Assembly: GCA_020430865.1 (NCBI GenBank) | Contig: JAGQIY010000714.1 | Span: 1 to 10,925, forward strand | Reading direction: 5' to 3' | Length of the DNA stretch: 10,925 bases | Origin: Myxococcales bacterium | GTDB lineage: Bacteria > Myxococcota > Polyangia > Polyangiales > Polyangiaceae | Part shown: positions 1-7,142 of the stretch, one piece after another | Numbering within the stretch: position 1 is the stretch's first letter | Layout of the letters: each line of letters opens with the position of its first letter | Position numbers and translations under genes: made by a program | Notes under the pieces: generated by a model | Told to the model about the DNA's origin: nothing | Databases searched by the model: none | Seen by the model: only the letters and a program-made list of their open reading frames with translations

Positions 1-742
1 TCGCCCCGGTGCCTTCGCCCTCACCCCCGTCCGACCCGGATCCGCCTTCACCGGTGCCCTCGGCAGCACCCGCGGCAACGGCGTTGGGATCGGCCACCAG
101 CTCGATGGAAATCGACTCGTGAGCGGCCTCCGCGAGGCTCACTTCCTTGTCCTGGGCAACGAAGCCTGGCGCCGACACCGAGACCTTCCGCGTGCCGGGG
201 TCGACGGGCCGCTCGACCCCGATCAGCGCCTTGGGTACCTCGGCGCCATCCAGCTTCACGTCCGCCTCACCGGCCTTGGGGCCGCTGACCGAGATGGTGA
301 GGTAGGCGATCTTCTTCTCGACCTCGGGTAGCTCCGTCGCGGCGTCCTTCTGCGCTTGCTTGAACGCGCCTGGGGCGTTCTTCGGCAGCGTCTCCCGGAG
401 GATCTTGTTGTAGAGTTCCCGCGCCTTGACGTAGCCGCCGAGCTTCGCGCTGGCGCGAGCGGCGTAGAGCAGATGCGGCGGCGCGTGAAGCAACGACTCC
501 GCGCGCTCGAAGCGATCCAGGGCCTCCTGCCAGTTCTCCGCCTTGTAGGCCTTGAAGCCCTGCTCGGCGAGGGAGCGCGCGCCCGCGGTCTCGTCGGCGG
601 TTTGCGCCACCACCGGCAGCGACGTCAGCGCGATCGAAGCGATCAGCGGAAGCGCCAGTCCGCTGCGGATCCGCTGTCCGAGGGTGCGCGGGGCGGGGCG
701 AGGAGAGAGAGCGCGTTCGGGCGACGAGGGGCGGGCTGTCAT
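1..742 (-). CDS. Secreted TPR/PEGA-domain protein, 3' end cut by window edge
   Basis: The frame stays open from the ATG at 742 to the window edge, giving 247 residues with no stop. It starts MTARPSSPERALSPRP, followed by a hydrophobic stretch at about residues 28-46 ending VVA-Q, which reads as a Sec signal peptide with a long basic n-region. Residues about 54-120 form TPR-like helices (AEQGFKAYKAENWQEALDRF, then YAARASAKLGGYVKARELYN). Residues about 145-215 look like a PEGA-type beta domain (LTISVSGPKAGEADVKLDG, then PGTRKVSVSAPGF). The visible end is Gly/Ser/Glu-rich (GTGEGGSGSDGGEGEG). Such proteins are common in myxobacteria as periplasmic or surface scaffolds; no enzymatic activity is implied. 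The gene is divergent from the Ser/Thr kinase at 1045, and similar proteins are often encoded near such kinases, so a shared envelope-sensing role is a plausible inference. No strong Shine-Dalgarno precedes the ATG, so the exact start is uncertain. The coding assignment is firm because the TPR and PEGA patterns lie in one continuous frame. Confidence 0.85.
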   Translation of the reverse strand, partial: MTARPSSPERALSPRPAPRTLGQRIRSGLALPLIASIALTSLPVVAQTADETAGARSLAEQGFKAYKAENWQEALDRFERAESLLHAPPHLLYAARASAKLGGYVKARELYNKILRETLPKNAPGAFKQAQKDAATELPEVEKKIAYLTISVSGPKAGEADVKLDGAEVPKALIGVERPVDPGTRKVSVSAPGFVAQDKEVSLAEAAHESISIELVADPNAVAAGAAEGTGEGGSGSDGGEGEGTGA

Positions 743-1044
743 GAGCGCGGATGCTAGCCCCACCCGAGGGTTTTTGCCTAGCTATGCGGCTTGCTGGACC
801 GTCGGGACACGGGCTGCGCCGCCAGGGCTGCGAGCCACGAGGCCCCAGGGGTGCATCCGAGCAGCACTCTGGAGGAAACCGAGGAGCGGGCTGCAAGTCG
901 GGTGACCGAACGCATGGATTGCGGGGATATACGTTCAAGCACTCATCCCCGAGGGGAACCGCGAGCCGCGCGGCAGCCCGAAGTGTCCTCGGATTGACCG
1001 TTCGAGTTTGCGCAGAGCCAGAAAAACAGGGACATTCATAGACG
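743..1044. other. Divergent intergenic region with presumed promoters
   Basis: About 300 bases separate the divergent TPR/PEGA gene and the kinase gene, so both promoters should lie here. I see no convincing -35/-10 pair. The short open frames across it are rich in Arg, Gly and Ser and resemble no family. A weak inverted repeat pairs GGGGAT (923-928) with ATCCCC (945-950). AGGGA at 1028-1032 is a possible kinase ribosome binding site, but its 12-nt spacing to the ATG is long. Confidence 0.4.
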
Positions 1045-2529
1045 ATGGCACTCAGCCCTGGCGACATCATCGATGACAAGTACCGAATCGTCCGTCTGCT
1101 CGGCGAAGGCGGTATGGGCGCGGTGTACGAAGCGGAGAACACCCGCATCGCTCGACGCGTCGCGATCAAGGTACTGCTCGGCGATGCCGCGGAGCGCCCC
1201 GACGTCGTCCAGCGCTTCGAGCGCGAGGCGCAGGCGGCAGGTCGCATTGGTTCGGATCACATCCTGGAGATCCTCGACTTCGGCAACCTCCCGAACGGCG
1301 ACCGCTTCATGGTCATGGAGATGCTGGACGGTGAGGAGCTATCCTCACGGATCAAGCGCCAGGTGCTCACCCCGGAGCAGTCCGTTCCGATCTTCCTCCA
1401 GCTGCTCGATGGCCTCGCCGCGGCGCACAACGCCGGCATCGTCCATCGCGACCTCAAGCCCGACAACATCTTTATCCTCAAGGAAAAAGCTGGGCACAAG
1501 GACTTCGTCAAGATCATCGACTTCGGCATCTCGAAGTTCAACCAGCTGAACGACTCCGAGCACAGCAAGACCAAGACCGGCATGCTGATGGGCACGCCGT
1601 ACTACCTGTCTCCGGAGCAGGCCCGCGGCGCCGCGCGCTCCGATCCGCGCAGCGACATCTACTCCTGTGGCGTGATCCTGTATCAGTGCGTGACCGGCGT
1701 GGTGCCCTTCGACGCCGAGACGCTGAACGAGCTACTGTTCGCCATCGTGCTCAGTCCACCGCGGCCCATCGACGAGGTCGCGCCGCACCTCGACGCGGGC
1801 TTCCGCGCCATCATCCAGCGCTCGATGGCGCGCGAGATCCACGAGCGTTTCCAGTCTGCGCAAGAGTTCCGTGACGCTCTCGAGGCCTGGAGCCAGGGAC
1901 GCGGCTACGCGGGAGCACAGGTTGGCGCTCCGGCCGATCTGAGCGGTCAGCTGCCTGCGGCGCCCGCAGACATGAGCGGCCAGGTGCAGGCGGTCGGCAT
2001 GATGACGCCGCAGCAGCCCAATCTCCCCGTGGATACAAGGGCGAACTGGAGCCAGTCGCAGGACATGGTCCAGGTGCCCAAGAAGAGCAACGCGGGGTTG
2101 TTCATCGGGCTAGGCGCCGCTGGACTGCTCTTGCTCGGGGGTTTGGGGTTAGGCGCGGTGTTCCTGCTCCGCAGCACGCCAGAGCCTCCGCCTGCCGAGC
2201 CCGCGGCCCAAGCCGACGCGCCACCGACCGAACCCGCCGCGGACGAGCCGAAGCCAGACGAGAGCGCCACGGCCGACAAGGCCGCGCTCGAGGCCGACGA
2301 AGCGAAGCTCGACGCCGACGAAGCGAAGCTCAAGGCCGACGAGGACAAGCTCAAGGAAGACGAGAAGGCGGACGAGCCCAAGGCGGACGAAGCCAAGGCA
2401 ACAGGGCAGGCTGCGGGGAAGCCAGCGCCCAGACCCGCTGCGGCTCCCGTGAAGCCCAGGCCCGCAGCGCCGGGGCCCAAGCCCGCGGCGCCAGCACCGA
2501 AGCCCAACAAGCCCGACTTCGGCTACTGA
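1045..2529 (+). CDS. Membrane-anchored eukaryote-like Ser/Thr protein kinase
   Basis: This 494-residue kinase (Hanks type, PknB-like) should phosphorylate proteins on Ser/Thr using ATP at the inner face of the cytoplasmic membrane. The kinase domain spans about residues 13-283. It contains the glycine loop GEGGMG (20-25), the ATP-contacting lysine in VAIK (K42), the helix-C glutamate (E61), the catalytic loop HRDLKPDN (134-141, an RD kinase), the DFG motif (159-161) and GTPYYLSPEQ (183-192, the APE-type motif). All key residues are present, so it should be active. A linker with PADLSGQ/PADMSGQ near-repeats follows, then one transmembrane helix at about 352-374. The outer segment has heptad repeats (about 415-440) and an Ala/Pro/Lys tail ending PNKPDFGY. 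There are no PASTA, TPR or propeller sensor domains. The ATG start fits the family because the glycine loop usually begins near residue 20. The gene is divergent from the TPR/PEGA gene and convergent with the propeller lipoprotein gene, 24 bp from the decayed copy of that gene's stop. Confidence 0.96.
   Translation: MALSPGDIIDDKYRIVRLLGEGGMGAVYEAENTRIARRVAIKVLLGDAAERPDVVQRFEREAQAAGRIGSDHILEILDFGNLPNGDRFMVMEMLDGEELSSRIKRQVLTPEQSVPIFLQLLDGLAAAHNAGIVHRDLKPDNIFILKEKAGHKDFVKIIDFGISKFNQLNDSEHSKTKTGMLMGTPYYLSPEQARGAARSDPRSDIYSCGVILYQCVTGVVPFDAETLNELLFAIVLSPPRPIDEVAPHLDAGFRAIIQRSMAREIHERFQSAQEFRDALEAWSQGRGYAGAQVGAPADLSGQLPAAPADMSGQVQAVGMMTPQQPNLPVDTRANWSQSQDMVQVPKKSNAGLFIGLGAAGLLLLGGLGLGAVFLLRSTPEPPPAEPAAQADAPPTEPAADEPKPDESATADKAALEADEAKLDADEAKLKADEDKLKEDEKADEPKADEAKATGQAAGKPAPRPAAAPVKPRPAAPGPKPAAPAPKPNKPDFGY
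2287..2361 (+). repeat. 21-bp/7-residue repeats in kinase outer domain
   Basis: Inside the kinase gene, three 21-bp units at 2287-2307, 2308-2328 and 2329-2349 encode LEADEAK, LDADEAK and LKADEDK. A partial fourth unit (LKEDE) follows, then looser DEPKADEAK copies. A Leu every seventh residue in a strongly charged setting suggests a short amphipathic helix or coiled coil just outside the membrane. The high nucleotide similarity between units suggests slippage or recent duplication. Confidence 0.8.
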
Positions 2530-2553
2530 GCGCCCCGCGCCTGGGCGTAGGAC

Positions 2554-2640
2554 TCAGGGCTTCATGACGCCGAGCACGCGTCCGTTGCTCCCGCTGCTGC
2601 CTTGAACCGTCCAGTAGAGCGCATCGCTGGTGATCACGCG
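2554..2640 (-). pseudogene. Decayed duplicate of the 3' end of the propeller lipoprotein gene
   Basis: Read on the minus strand, this stretch encodes VITSDALYWTVQ, then GSSGSNGRVLGVMKP and a TGA at 2556-2554. The intact gene ends with the same VITSDALYWTVQ followed by HATNARVQGLAKP and stop. The core matches at DNA level in 30 of 32 bases (2606-2637 against 2794-2825). The fragment has no start codon and is cut off upstream by the 17-bp array. It lies in a different frame from the intact gene, since the two stops are 194 bases apart, which is not a multiple of three. It may be the ancestral end of the gene, with the intact copy's end being the newer version; the sequence alone does not settle the order. 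Confidence 0.8.
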
Positions 2641-2646
2641 ATCCTC

Positions 2647-2765
2647 CAGGGCTGTGCGATGCTCAGGGCTGTGCGATGCTCAGGGCTTTGCGAGACCCAG
2701 GGCTTTGCGACGCTCAGGGCTTTGCGACGCTCAGGGCTTTGCGACGCTCAGGGCTTTGCGAGACC
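2647..2765. repeat. 17-bp tandem array, seven units
   Basis: Seven head-to-tail units start at 2647, 2664, 2681, 2698, 2715, 2732 and 2749. The plus-strand consensus is CAGGGCTTTGCGACGCT. The two leftmost units read CAGGGCTGTGCGATGCT, and the third and seventh end GAGACC instead of GACGCT. On the minus strand each unit carries AAGCCCTGA (Lys-Pro-stop) across its junction. Because 17 is not a multiple of three, the array places stops in all three minus frames within three units. The stop of the propeller gene (2750-2748) lies across the junction of the sixth and seventh units. The sequence at 2555-2571, over the fragment's stop codon, matches the unit at 13 of 17 bases, so the array was probably seeded by the gene's own terminal codons. 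Confidence 0.93.
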
Positions 2766-4079
2766 CTGAACCCGCGCGTTGGTGGCGTGCTGCACCGTCC
2801 AGTACAGCGCATCGCTGGTGATGACCAAGCTGTGAACGGCGCCGAGCCCCGTCGCGAGCGTCTCCACGGCACCGCTCGACAGCCCGCGGCGACGCAGCTG
2901 TCCGCCGCTCTCGCGAGTGAGCCAGTAGGCGTGACTCGCGTCCACCTCGACGTCGTAGGGCGTATCCGTGGTGTCGAGCGTGATCAAGGGACCGCCCGCC
3001 TTGGGCAGGCTGTAGACGCCGCCCGACGGGTCGCGATTCACCCAGAAGACGTGGGTCGCGTTCACGGTGATCGCGGTCGGCTTGGTCTGAGAGGCGATCA
3101 GCTCGGCGGTGGGCTGCGCGGCGCCCAGATCTCGCGGCGCGCGTCGGATGGACCCCTCGGTGAACGTCGTGAAGAACACCCCCGCGGCGTCTATTGCAAT
3201 TCCCTGTGGATTTGATGCGGGGCGGGTATCCGTGCCGTCGGTGATCTGGTCCGTGCCCTCGAGGCCCCAGTAGATCGAGCTCGCGTCCGCCGCCAAGGCG
3301 GATGGCGTGACCTGAGATCCGGCGATCCCCACCGGCGTTCCGCCAGCCTTGGGGATGCGCCGCACGCGGCCATTCGTCGCCTTCTCGATGAAGATCAGAT
3401 CCGAATCCTGGATGACCACGGCGAACGGGTTCGTGAGACCGGTCGCCAGCGTGTTGTGCTGATTCGCCGTGCCTCGAGGCGCGCTCTGGATCTCCCCGGC
3501 GTCCGCGTCCACCCAGAAGACCGTGGTGTCGTCGGCGGTGATGCCGATCGGGTCCTTCGGACTCGCCAGGGTGAAGCGCTGACATTTCCCGTCGCTGCAC
3601 GTGCCAGCGAGACAGTCATGTCCACAGCGGCCGCAGTGCTTCGCGTCATTGTCCAGCTCCACGCAAGAACCACCGCACAGCTCCTGAGTGCCCGTACAGC
3701 CTCCGCCGCCGCCGGTCCCGCCAACGCCAGCGCTCCCGCTGGAACCAGCGGCACCGCCCGTGGCACCGACCCCACCCGTCGTCGACCCACCGGAGGAAGC
3801 ACCGGAAGTCGCGCCAGCTCCACCGACCCCGCCGTTGCCGTTGCCCGCGGAGCCTCCGTTGCCCGAGCTGCCGCCGGCGCCGACGCACTCGCAGGAACCG
3901 AACACCTTTCCATCACATGCCTTCTGCGCGACGCAGCCTGATTGGTGCTCGCAGGAGGCGACCTCCCCGGAGGTGCACTCGCGCGCCGTCTCGTTCGTCG
4001 AGGAGCTGCTGCAACCCATCACACCGAACCAGCTCGCCGCAATCACGCCGCACCATCGACTCAAGCTCTTCCAATGCAT
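2748..4079 (-). CDS. Lipoprotein with Cys-rich stalk and beta-propeller
   Basis: This is a 443-residue protein when started at the ATG at 4079, which has GGGTGGGAT just upstream and begins directly with a lipoprotein signal. An in-frame extension to 4178 adds 33 residues that would bury the signal. The signal ends in VMGC (C23 lipidated), and Ser follows the Cys, so outer-membrane sorting is likely. Residues 35-65 form a small Cys-rich module (six Cys), about 67-127 a Gly/Ser/Ala/Thr linker, and C128-C166 a second Cys-rich module (CGGSCVELDNDAKHCGRCGHDC) of a kind common in myxobacterial surface proteins. Residues about 170-443 hold repeats of about 40 residues with the pattern P-x-A-I-x-x-D-x-x-x-V-F/Y-W-V followed by G-x-(V/I)-x-x-x-P. 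About seven can be counted (the third degenerate), suggesting a seven-bladed NHL/YncE-like propeller for binding rather than catalysis. The last blade ends inside the 17-bp array. Ligand unknown. Confidence 0.9.
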   Translation of the reverse strand: MHWKSLSRWCGVIAASWFGVMGCSSSSTNETARECTSGEVASCEHQSGCVAQKACDGKVFGSCECVGAGGSSGNGGSAGNGNGGVGGAGATSGASSGGSTTGGVGATGGAAGSSGSAGVGGTGGGGGCTGTQELCGGSCVELDNDAKHCGRCGHDCLAGTCSDGKCQRFTLASPKDPIGITADDTTVFWVDADAGEIQSAPRGTANQHNTLATGLTNPFAVVIQDSDLIFIEKATNGRVRRIPKAGGTPVGIAGSQVTPSALAADASSIYWGLEGTDQITDGTDTRPASNPQGIAIDAAGVFFTTFTEGSIRRAPRDLGAAQPTAELIASQTKPTAITVNATHVFWVNRDPSGGVYSLPKAGGPLITLDTTDTPYDVEVDASHAYWLTRESGGQLRRRGLSSGAVETLATGLGAVHSLVITSDALYWTVQHATNARVQGLAKP

Positions 4080-4224
4080 GATGATCCCACCCACGGTCTG
4101 ACTGACGCGCTGCCTAGCGCGCCAGACGAAAAGTAGCTCTTCAGTTTCCGTCAGGTCACGCTCGGTCGTCAACCGCATCCGAGATGCATGGACGTCTTTC
4201 CCGGGTGGAAACAGAGCAGACGCA

Positions 4225-4305
4225 GCGCTGGATTGGCGGCGGCGCTGGTTTGGCGGCGGCGCTGGTTCGGCGGCGGCGCTGGTGTGGCGGCGCTGGATTT
4301 GCGCG
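4225..4305. repeat. Second 17-bp tandem array, about five units
   Basis: The units at 4225-4241, 4242-4258 and 4259-4275 read GCGCTGG(A/T)TTGGCGGCG or GCGCTGGTTCGGCGGCG. A shortened unit follows at 4276-4289 (GCGCTGGTGTGGCG), then a diverged one at 4290-4305 (GCGCTGGATTTGCGCG). Read on the minus strand, the array begins five bases after the TAA (4312-4310) of the lipase-like lipoprotein gene and so lies in its 3' untranslated region. The rest of 4080-4309 must hold the promoter of the propeller lipoprotein. A weak minus-strand candidate there is GTGACC, 18 bases, TACTTT. Confidence 0.92.
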
Positions 4306-4309
4306 AAGC

Positions 4310-6841
4310 TTACTGGCCGATTTGGGGGACGGAGCCGCTCACGGCCATGCCCAGGAAGCGCACCGCGTCGGCGTTCGCAGCCGCCACATCGAAGACCACG
4401 AAGTGACCGTCGGTGCCCGCCGGGGGCATGTACTGCCGAGCGCCCAGGGTGAGATCCGTGCTGTCCACGACGTCGGTCAGGCTCAGCGGCACGGCTTGCT
4501 CCATCAAGCCGAGATCGTCGGGAGTCGCCACCGATGCATCGTGGGCTGCGAGGTCGACCTGCGACGCGAGGATGTAGTTCGCGATGGTCGCGTTCGGGCT
4601 GTACGTGTCGCCCAGGCCATACGTCACGAAGAGGTGCTTCGGAGTCACCCCACTGATCGGCTTTCTGCCGATCAGCACGCCATAGTTGATCGGATCCGCC
4701 GGCTCGATGAACTGCTGCAGCAGGTTCATCACCGGGTGGTTGGTTCCGCCAGGCAACTGGAACTGGGAGTCGTAGTCGCCCAGGACCAGCGGGATCGCGC
4801 CGGCGATGTTGACCGGCTTGCGCTTGCTGATCAGAGCATCCCGGAGGATCGCGCCGTTTCCGCTGAACACCGCTGCGCGATACACGTGGCTGTAGGGCAC
4901 GCCCAGGCTGCCCTCGGTCGACCCCTGCGAGTGACCGAAGAACGCGATCGCGGTCGGGTCGATCTTGATCGCGTCGCCGCCGGTCTGCGCCGCGGTCAGA
5001 TCGAGGCTCGCGGCGAAGCGACCGAGGGCGATCTGATCCGCTGCGCCCTGCATCGGGTTGCCCCGCGCGGCCGCTGGGTTGGCGAAGTTGAAGAACAGAT
5101 TGTTCGGCGACTCCGTGGAGCCGTTGCGACGCGGTCCATGAGACACCTGATCGATGCCCAGCACGGCCACTGGCACGTTGCCACCCGGGGTGGCGGCGGC
5201 CGCCAGAGCACCAGCGACCTCGGGGCGGACGTGGCTACGGAAGCTACCACCGGTTCCGTGGGCAAACACCACCAGGGGCCAGCGGCCGCTCGGCATCGTC
5301 GCGCCCTTGGGCACGGTGAGCGCCATGCACACGTCCTCGTTGCGCACTGGACCGCTGGTCTGGATCGCACCCCCGGAGGCGAGGTAGGGCGCGTCTCCCT
5401 GCTGGAAGATCGGCAGGCTCACCAGCGCGTGGTACTCGTCGTAAGCCGCATCCCCGCTACCGCAGGCGCGATCTCCAGTGTGATCCGGGCAGGGCGATTC
5501 CACGCCATCGGCGCATTTCACCCAGCCTTGGGAGGTCGGCACCGGTGCCGCCTCGACGGCGGCGGCGAGCTGCTCCATCGGGGCGCGGGTGTCTCCGACC
5601 GTGATCACCGAGGCGTTCAGCACGCTGCCGGGGTCGATGTTCTCCCCCGTCAGGTAGTCGCGGAACGGGGCGTATGCGGCGTGCGCCGCGGCGAGCACGG
5701 AGTCCGATGGCGCCGTCGCCGACAGCATCGCCTGCAGGTGCTCCGCGCGCTCGATCTGCGTTCCGTTCTTGGCGCGGCCATCGGTGGTGAGGAAGACGGC
5801 ATAGGTGTGCCCGGGCTCGAGGGGGGAGCTCGCAGAGCGGCGGATCGCGAACCAATCGCGACACACGTACTTTCCGCCACCCTCCGAGTAGTACCAGCGC
5901 AGACCTGCCTGAGCACCGTAGGAGGGATCGCCAGGAGTGACGTCGACCCAACGCACTGGACGCACGCTGTGATCCGTCGGCTCACGGAAACTCTCGAAGT
6001 CCACGGGACCCGAGAAGCGGAAGGTGACCACCGGGTTCGCGCCCCAGCCGTCCTCCTTCTCCACTTCGTCGATGTAGACCTGGACGGGATCGAACGGGAG
6101 CAAGCTGACGCCAGGCGTCGGGAAGCCCGTCAGGTCCGGCTTGCCGCTCTTCAGACGTGCGTCGTTGGGGAACGGCAGCCGGAAGAAGTCCTTCTCCTGA
6201 CCGGCCGGGTTGGCGCCAGGGACCTCGAAGTACGCTCGCACGCTGCCCTCCGAGGGCTCGTCGCACTCGATGTTTGGCGACGCTGGCAACCCGAAGGGGG
6301 GAGCGCCAGGCGGCACCGGCGCACACTGGCCGCTGATGCACGCTAGCCCCGCGAAGCAATCGCGGCTCGCGCTGCACTCACCGCCAGCATCAACATTTCC
6401 CTGCGGAACACACTGAGCAGCGAACCCCACGAGATCGCAGCGCAGTCCGGTCTCGCAGTCTCCATCGGACTGGCAGTCGGATCCCTCCCCCCCTGAACCG
6501 GCGGGAGCGCACACGCCGGCCACACACTGCAGGCCGTCTTGGCACTCACCCGCGATCACGCACGGGCTACCCTCGGGCGTCTCCCCGCCAGGCTCGCAGA
6601 CCCCCGAGTTGCAGGCGAGTCCAGGGCGACATGGATCGGTGTCGGTGCAGCTCTCGCCCACGCCATGACCGGCCGGAACCCCGCCCGTGCCGCCGCTCCC
6701 GCCAGCCCCACCAGTGCCCCCAGTGTTCCCGACGCCGCCGGTTCCGCCAGTCTCCGGTGCGGTCACCGCGCTGCTGCTGCTGCAAGCGAGCGCGAGAGCC
6801 GGGAGTCCAAGCAAAGAGATTCCAAAGTAAGCCAGACGCAT
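4310..6841 (-). CDS. Lipoprotein with four Cys-rich repeats and an alpha/beta-hydrolase (lipase/esterase) domain
   Basis: This is an 843-residue protein. The ATG at 6841 is chosen because AAAGGGGAC precedes it and it begins directly with a lipoprotein signal ending ALAC (C20 lipidated, followed by Ser); a longer in-frame start at 6877 has neither. Residues 32-55 form a GGTGG-type linker. Four Cys-rich repeats follow with spacing C-x5-C-x5-C-x4-C: 65/71/77/82, 94/100/106/111, 123/129/135/144 (last gap longer) and 156/162/168/173. The catalytic part, about 185-843, has an oxyanion-loop motif FAHGTGG (H528), a nucleophile elbow GHSQGS (S638), a probable acid in GLGDTYSP (D745) and a probable base in DGHFVVFD (H813), all in alpha/beta-hydrolase order. 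The region before H528 resembles the N-terminal domains of large bacterial extracellular lipases. The predicted role is hydrolysis of an ester or lipid at the cell surface; the substrate is unknown. A stand-alone gene between divergent neighbours. Confidence 0.92.
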   Translation of the reverse strand: MRLAYFGISLLGLPALALACSSSSAVTAPETGGTGGVGNTGGTGGAGGSGGTGGVPAGHGVGESCTDTDPCRPGLACNSGVCEPGGETPEGSPCVIAGECQDGLQCVAGVCAPAGSGGEGSDCQSDGDCETGLRCDLVGFAAQCVPQGNVDAGGECSASRDCFAGLACISGQCAPVPPGAPPFGLPASPNIECDEPSEGSVRAYFEVPGANPAGQEKDFFRLPFPNDARLKSGKPDLTGFPTPGVSLLPFDPVQVYIDEVEKEDGWGANPVVTFRFSGPVDFESFREPTDHSVRPVRWVDVTPGDPSYGAQAGLRWYYSEGGGKYVCRDWFAIRRSASSPLEPGHTYAVFLTTDGRAKNGTQIERAEHLQAMLSATAPSDSVLAAAHAAYAPFRDYLTGENIDPGSVLNASVITVGDTRAPMEQLAAAVEAAPVPTSQGWVKCADGVESPCPDHTGDRACGSGDAAYDEYHALVSLPIFQQGDAPYLASGGAIQTSGPVRNEDVCMALTVPKGATMPSGRWPLVVFAHGTGGSFRSHVRPEVAGALAAAATPGGNVPVAVLGIDQVSHGPRRNGSTESPNNLFFNFANPAAARGNPMQGAADQIALGRFAASLDLTAAQTGGDAIKIDPTAIAFFGHSQGSTEGSLGVPYSHVYRAAVFSGNGAILRDALISKRKPVNIAGAIPLVLGDYDSQFQLPGGTNHPVMNLLQQFIEPADPINYGVLIGRKPISGVTPKHLFVTYGLGDTYSPNATIANYILASQVDLAAHDASVATPDDLGLMEQAVPLSLTDVVDSTDLTLGARQYMPPAGTDGHFVVFDVAAANADAVRFLGMAVSGSVPQIGQ

Positions 6842-7142
6842 TCGAGGTCCCCTTTCGCACTCTTGGTGCCAAGCCACGGCTCCGCCGAGCCGCTCTAGTC
6901 CCTTCGTGTCGTGCTCCGCTGTGCCGCGAGGTACGACGCTCCGCGTTCCCAGCGCGGCCAGTCTTCAAGCATACACGCAGTTGGCGCGGGTTGCTCCTCG
7001 CGGGCTCGGGTTTCGTGCGCGACGGGCCGGCTTTCTCACGCCGCGAGAAGCGCGGCGAAACCTGAGCGTTTTTCACGCGCTCACGTGGCTCAATTCCCGG
7101 GGGTCTTTCCGCGGCGGATCCCAGGGCCTAGAGTCCGGTGCG
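6842..7142. other. Divergent intergenic region between lipase-like and reductase-like genes
   Basis: About 300 bases lie between two divergent starts, so promoters for both are expected, but no clear consensus pair is visible. The one structure I can support is a perfect 7-bp inverted repeat with a 5-base loop at 7039-7057 (CGCCGCG, AGAAG, CGCGGCG). A run of five T follows at 7069-7073, too far from the stem for a typical terminator. An upstream frame continues open from 6906 into the reductase gene, but its translation does not resemble the family. Confidence 0.4.
7039..7057. promoter_or_regulatory. Perfect 7-bp inverted repeat, possible operator or leader hairpin
   Basis: CGCCGCG at 7039-7045 and CGCGGCG at 7051-7057 are exact reverse complements around AGAAG. 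The site lies about 85 bases before the ATG at 7143. It could be an operator or a hairpin in the leader. In DNA this rich in GC such a repeat can arise by chance. Confidence 0.25.

Noticed and set aside
267..1247. A 326-codon minus-strand frame across the TPR/PEGA gene and the kinase start
   Set aside because: It runs antisense to the kinase N-terminus and out of frame with the TPR/PEGA gene, whose correct frame shows TPR and PEGA patterns.
2647..2765. CRISPR array
   Set aside because: The units are head-to-tail with no spacers, and 17 bp is too short. No cas genes are nearby.
4080..4178. N-terminal extension of the propeller lipoprotein
   Set aside because: It would put 33 charged residues before a clean lipoprotein signal. 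The ATG at 4079 has a better ribosome binding site.
4184..6346. A 720-codon open frame on the plus strand opposite the lipase-like gene
   Set aside because: It is Arg/His/Val-rich, matches no family, and lies antisense to a gene with clear motifs. Long antisense frames are expected in high-GC DNA.
6842..6877. N-terminal extension of the lipase-like lipoprotein
   Set aside because: The ATG at 6841 has AAAGGGGAC upstream and starts directly at the signal peptide.
6906..7142. N-terminal extension of the reductase-like protein
   Set aside because: The Rossmann motif normally lies at the very start of this family, and the extra residues are Arg/Ser-rich and unlike any domain.
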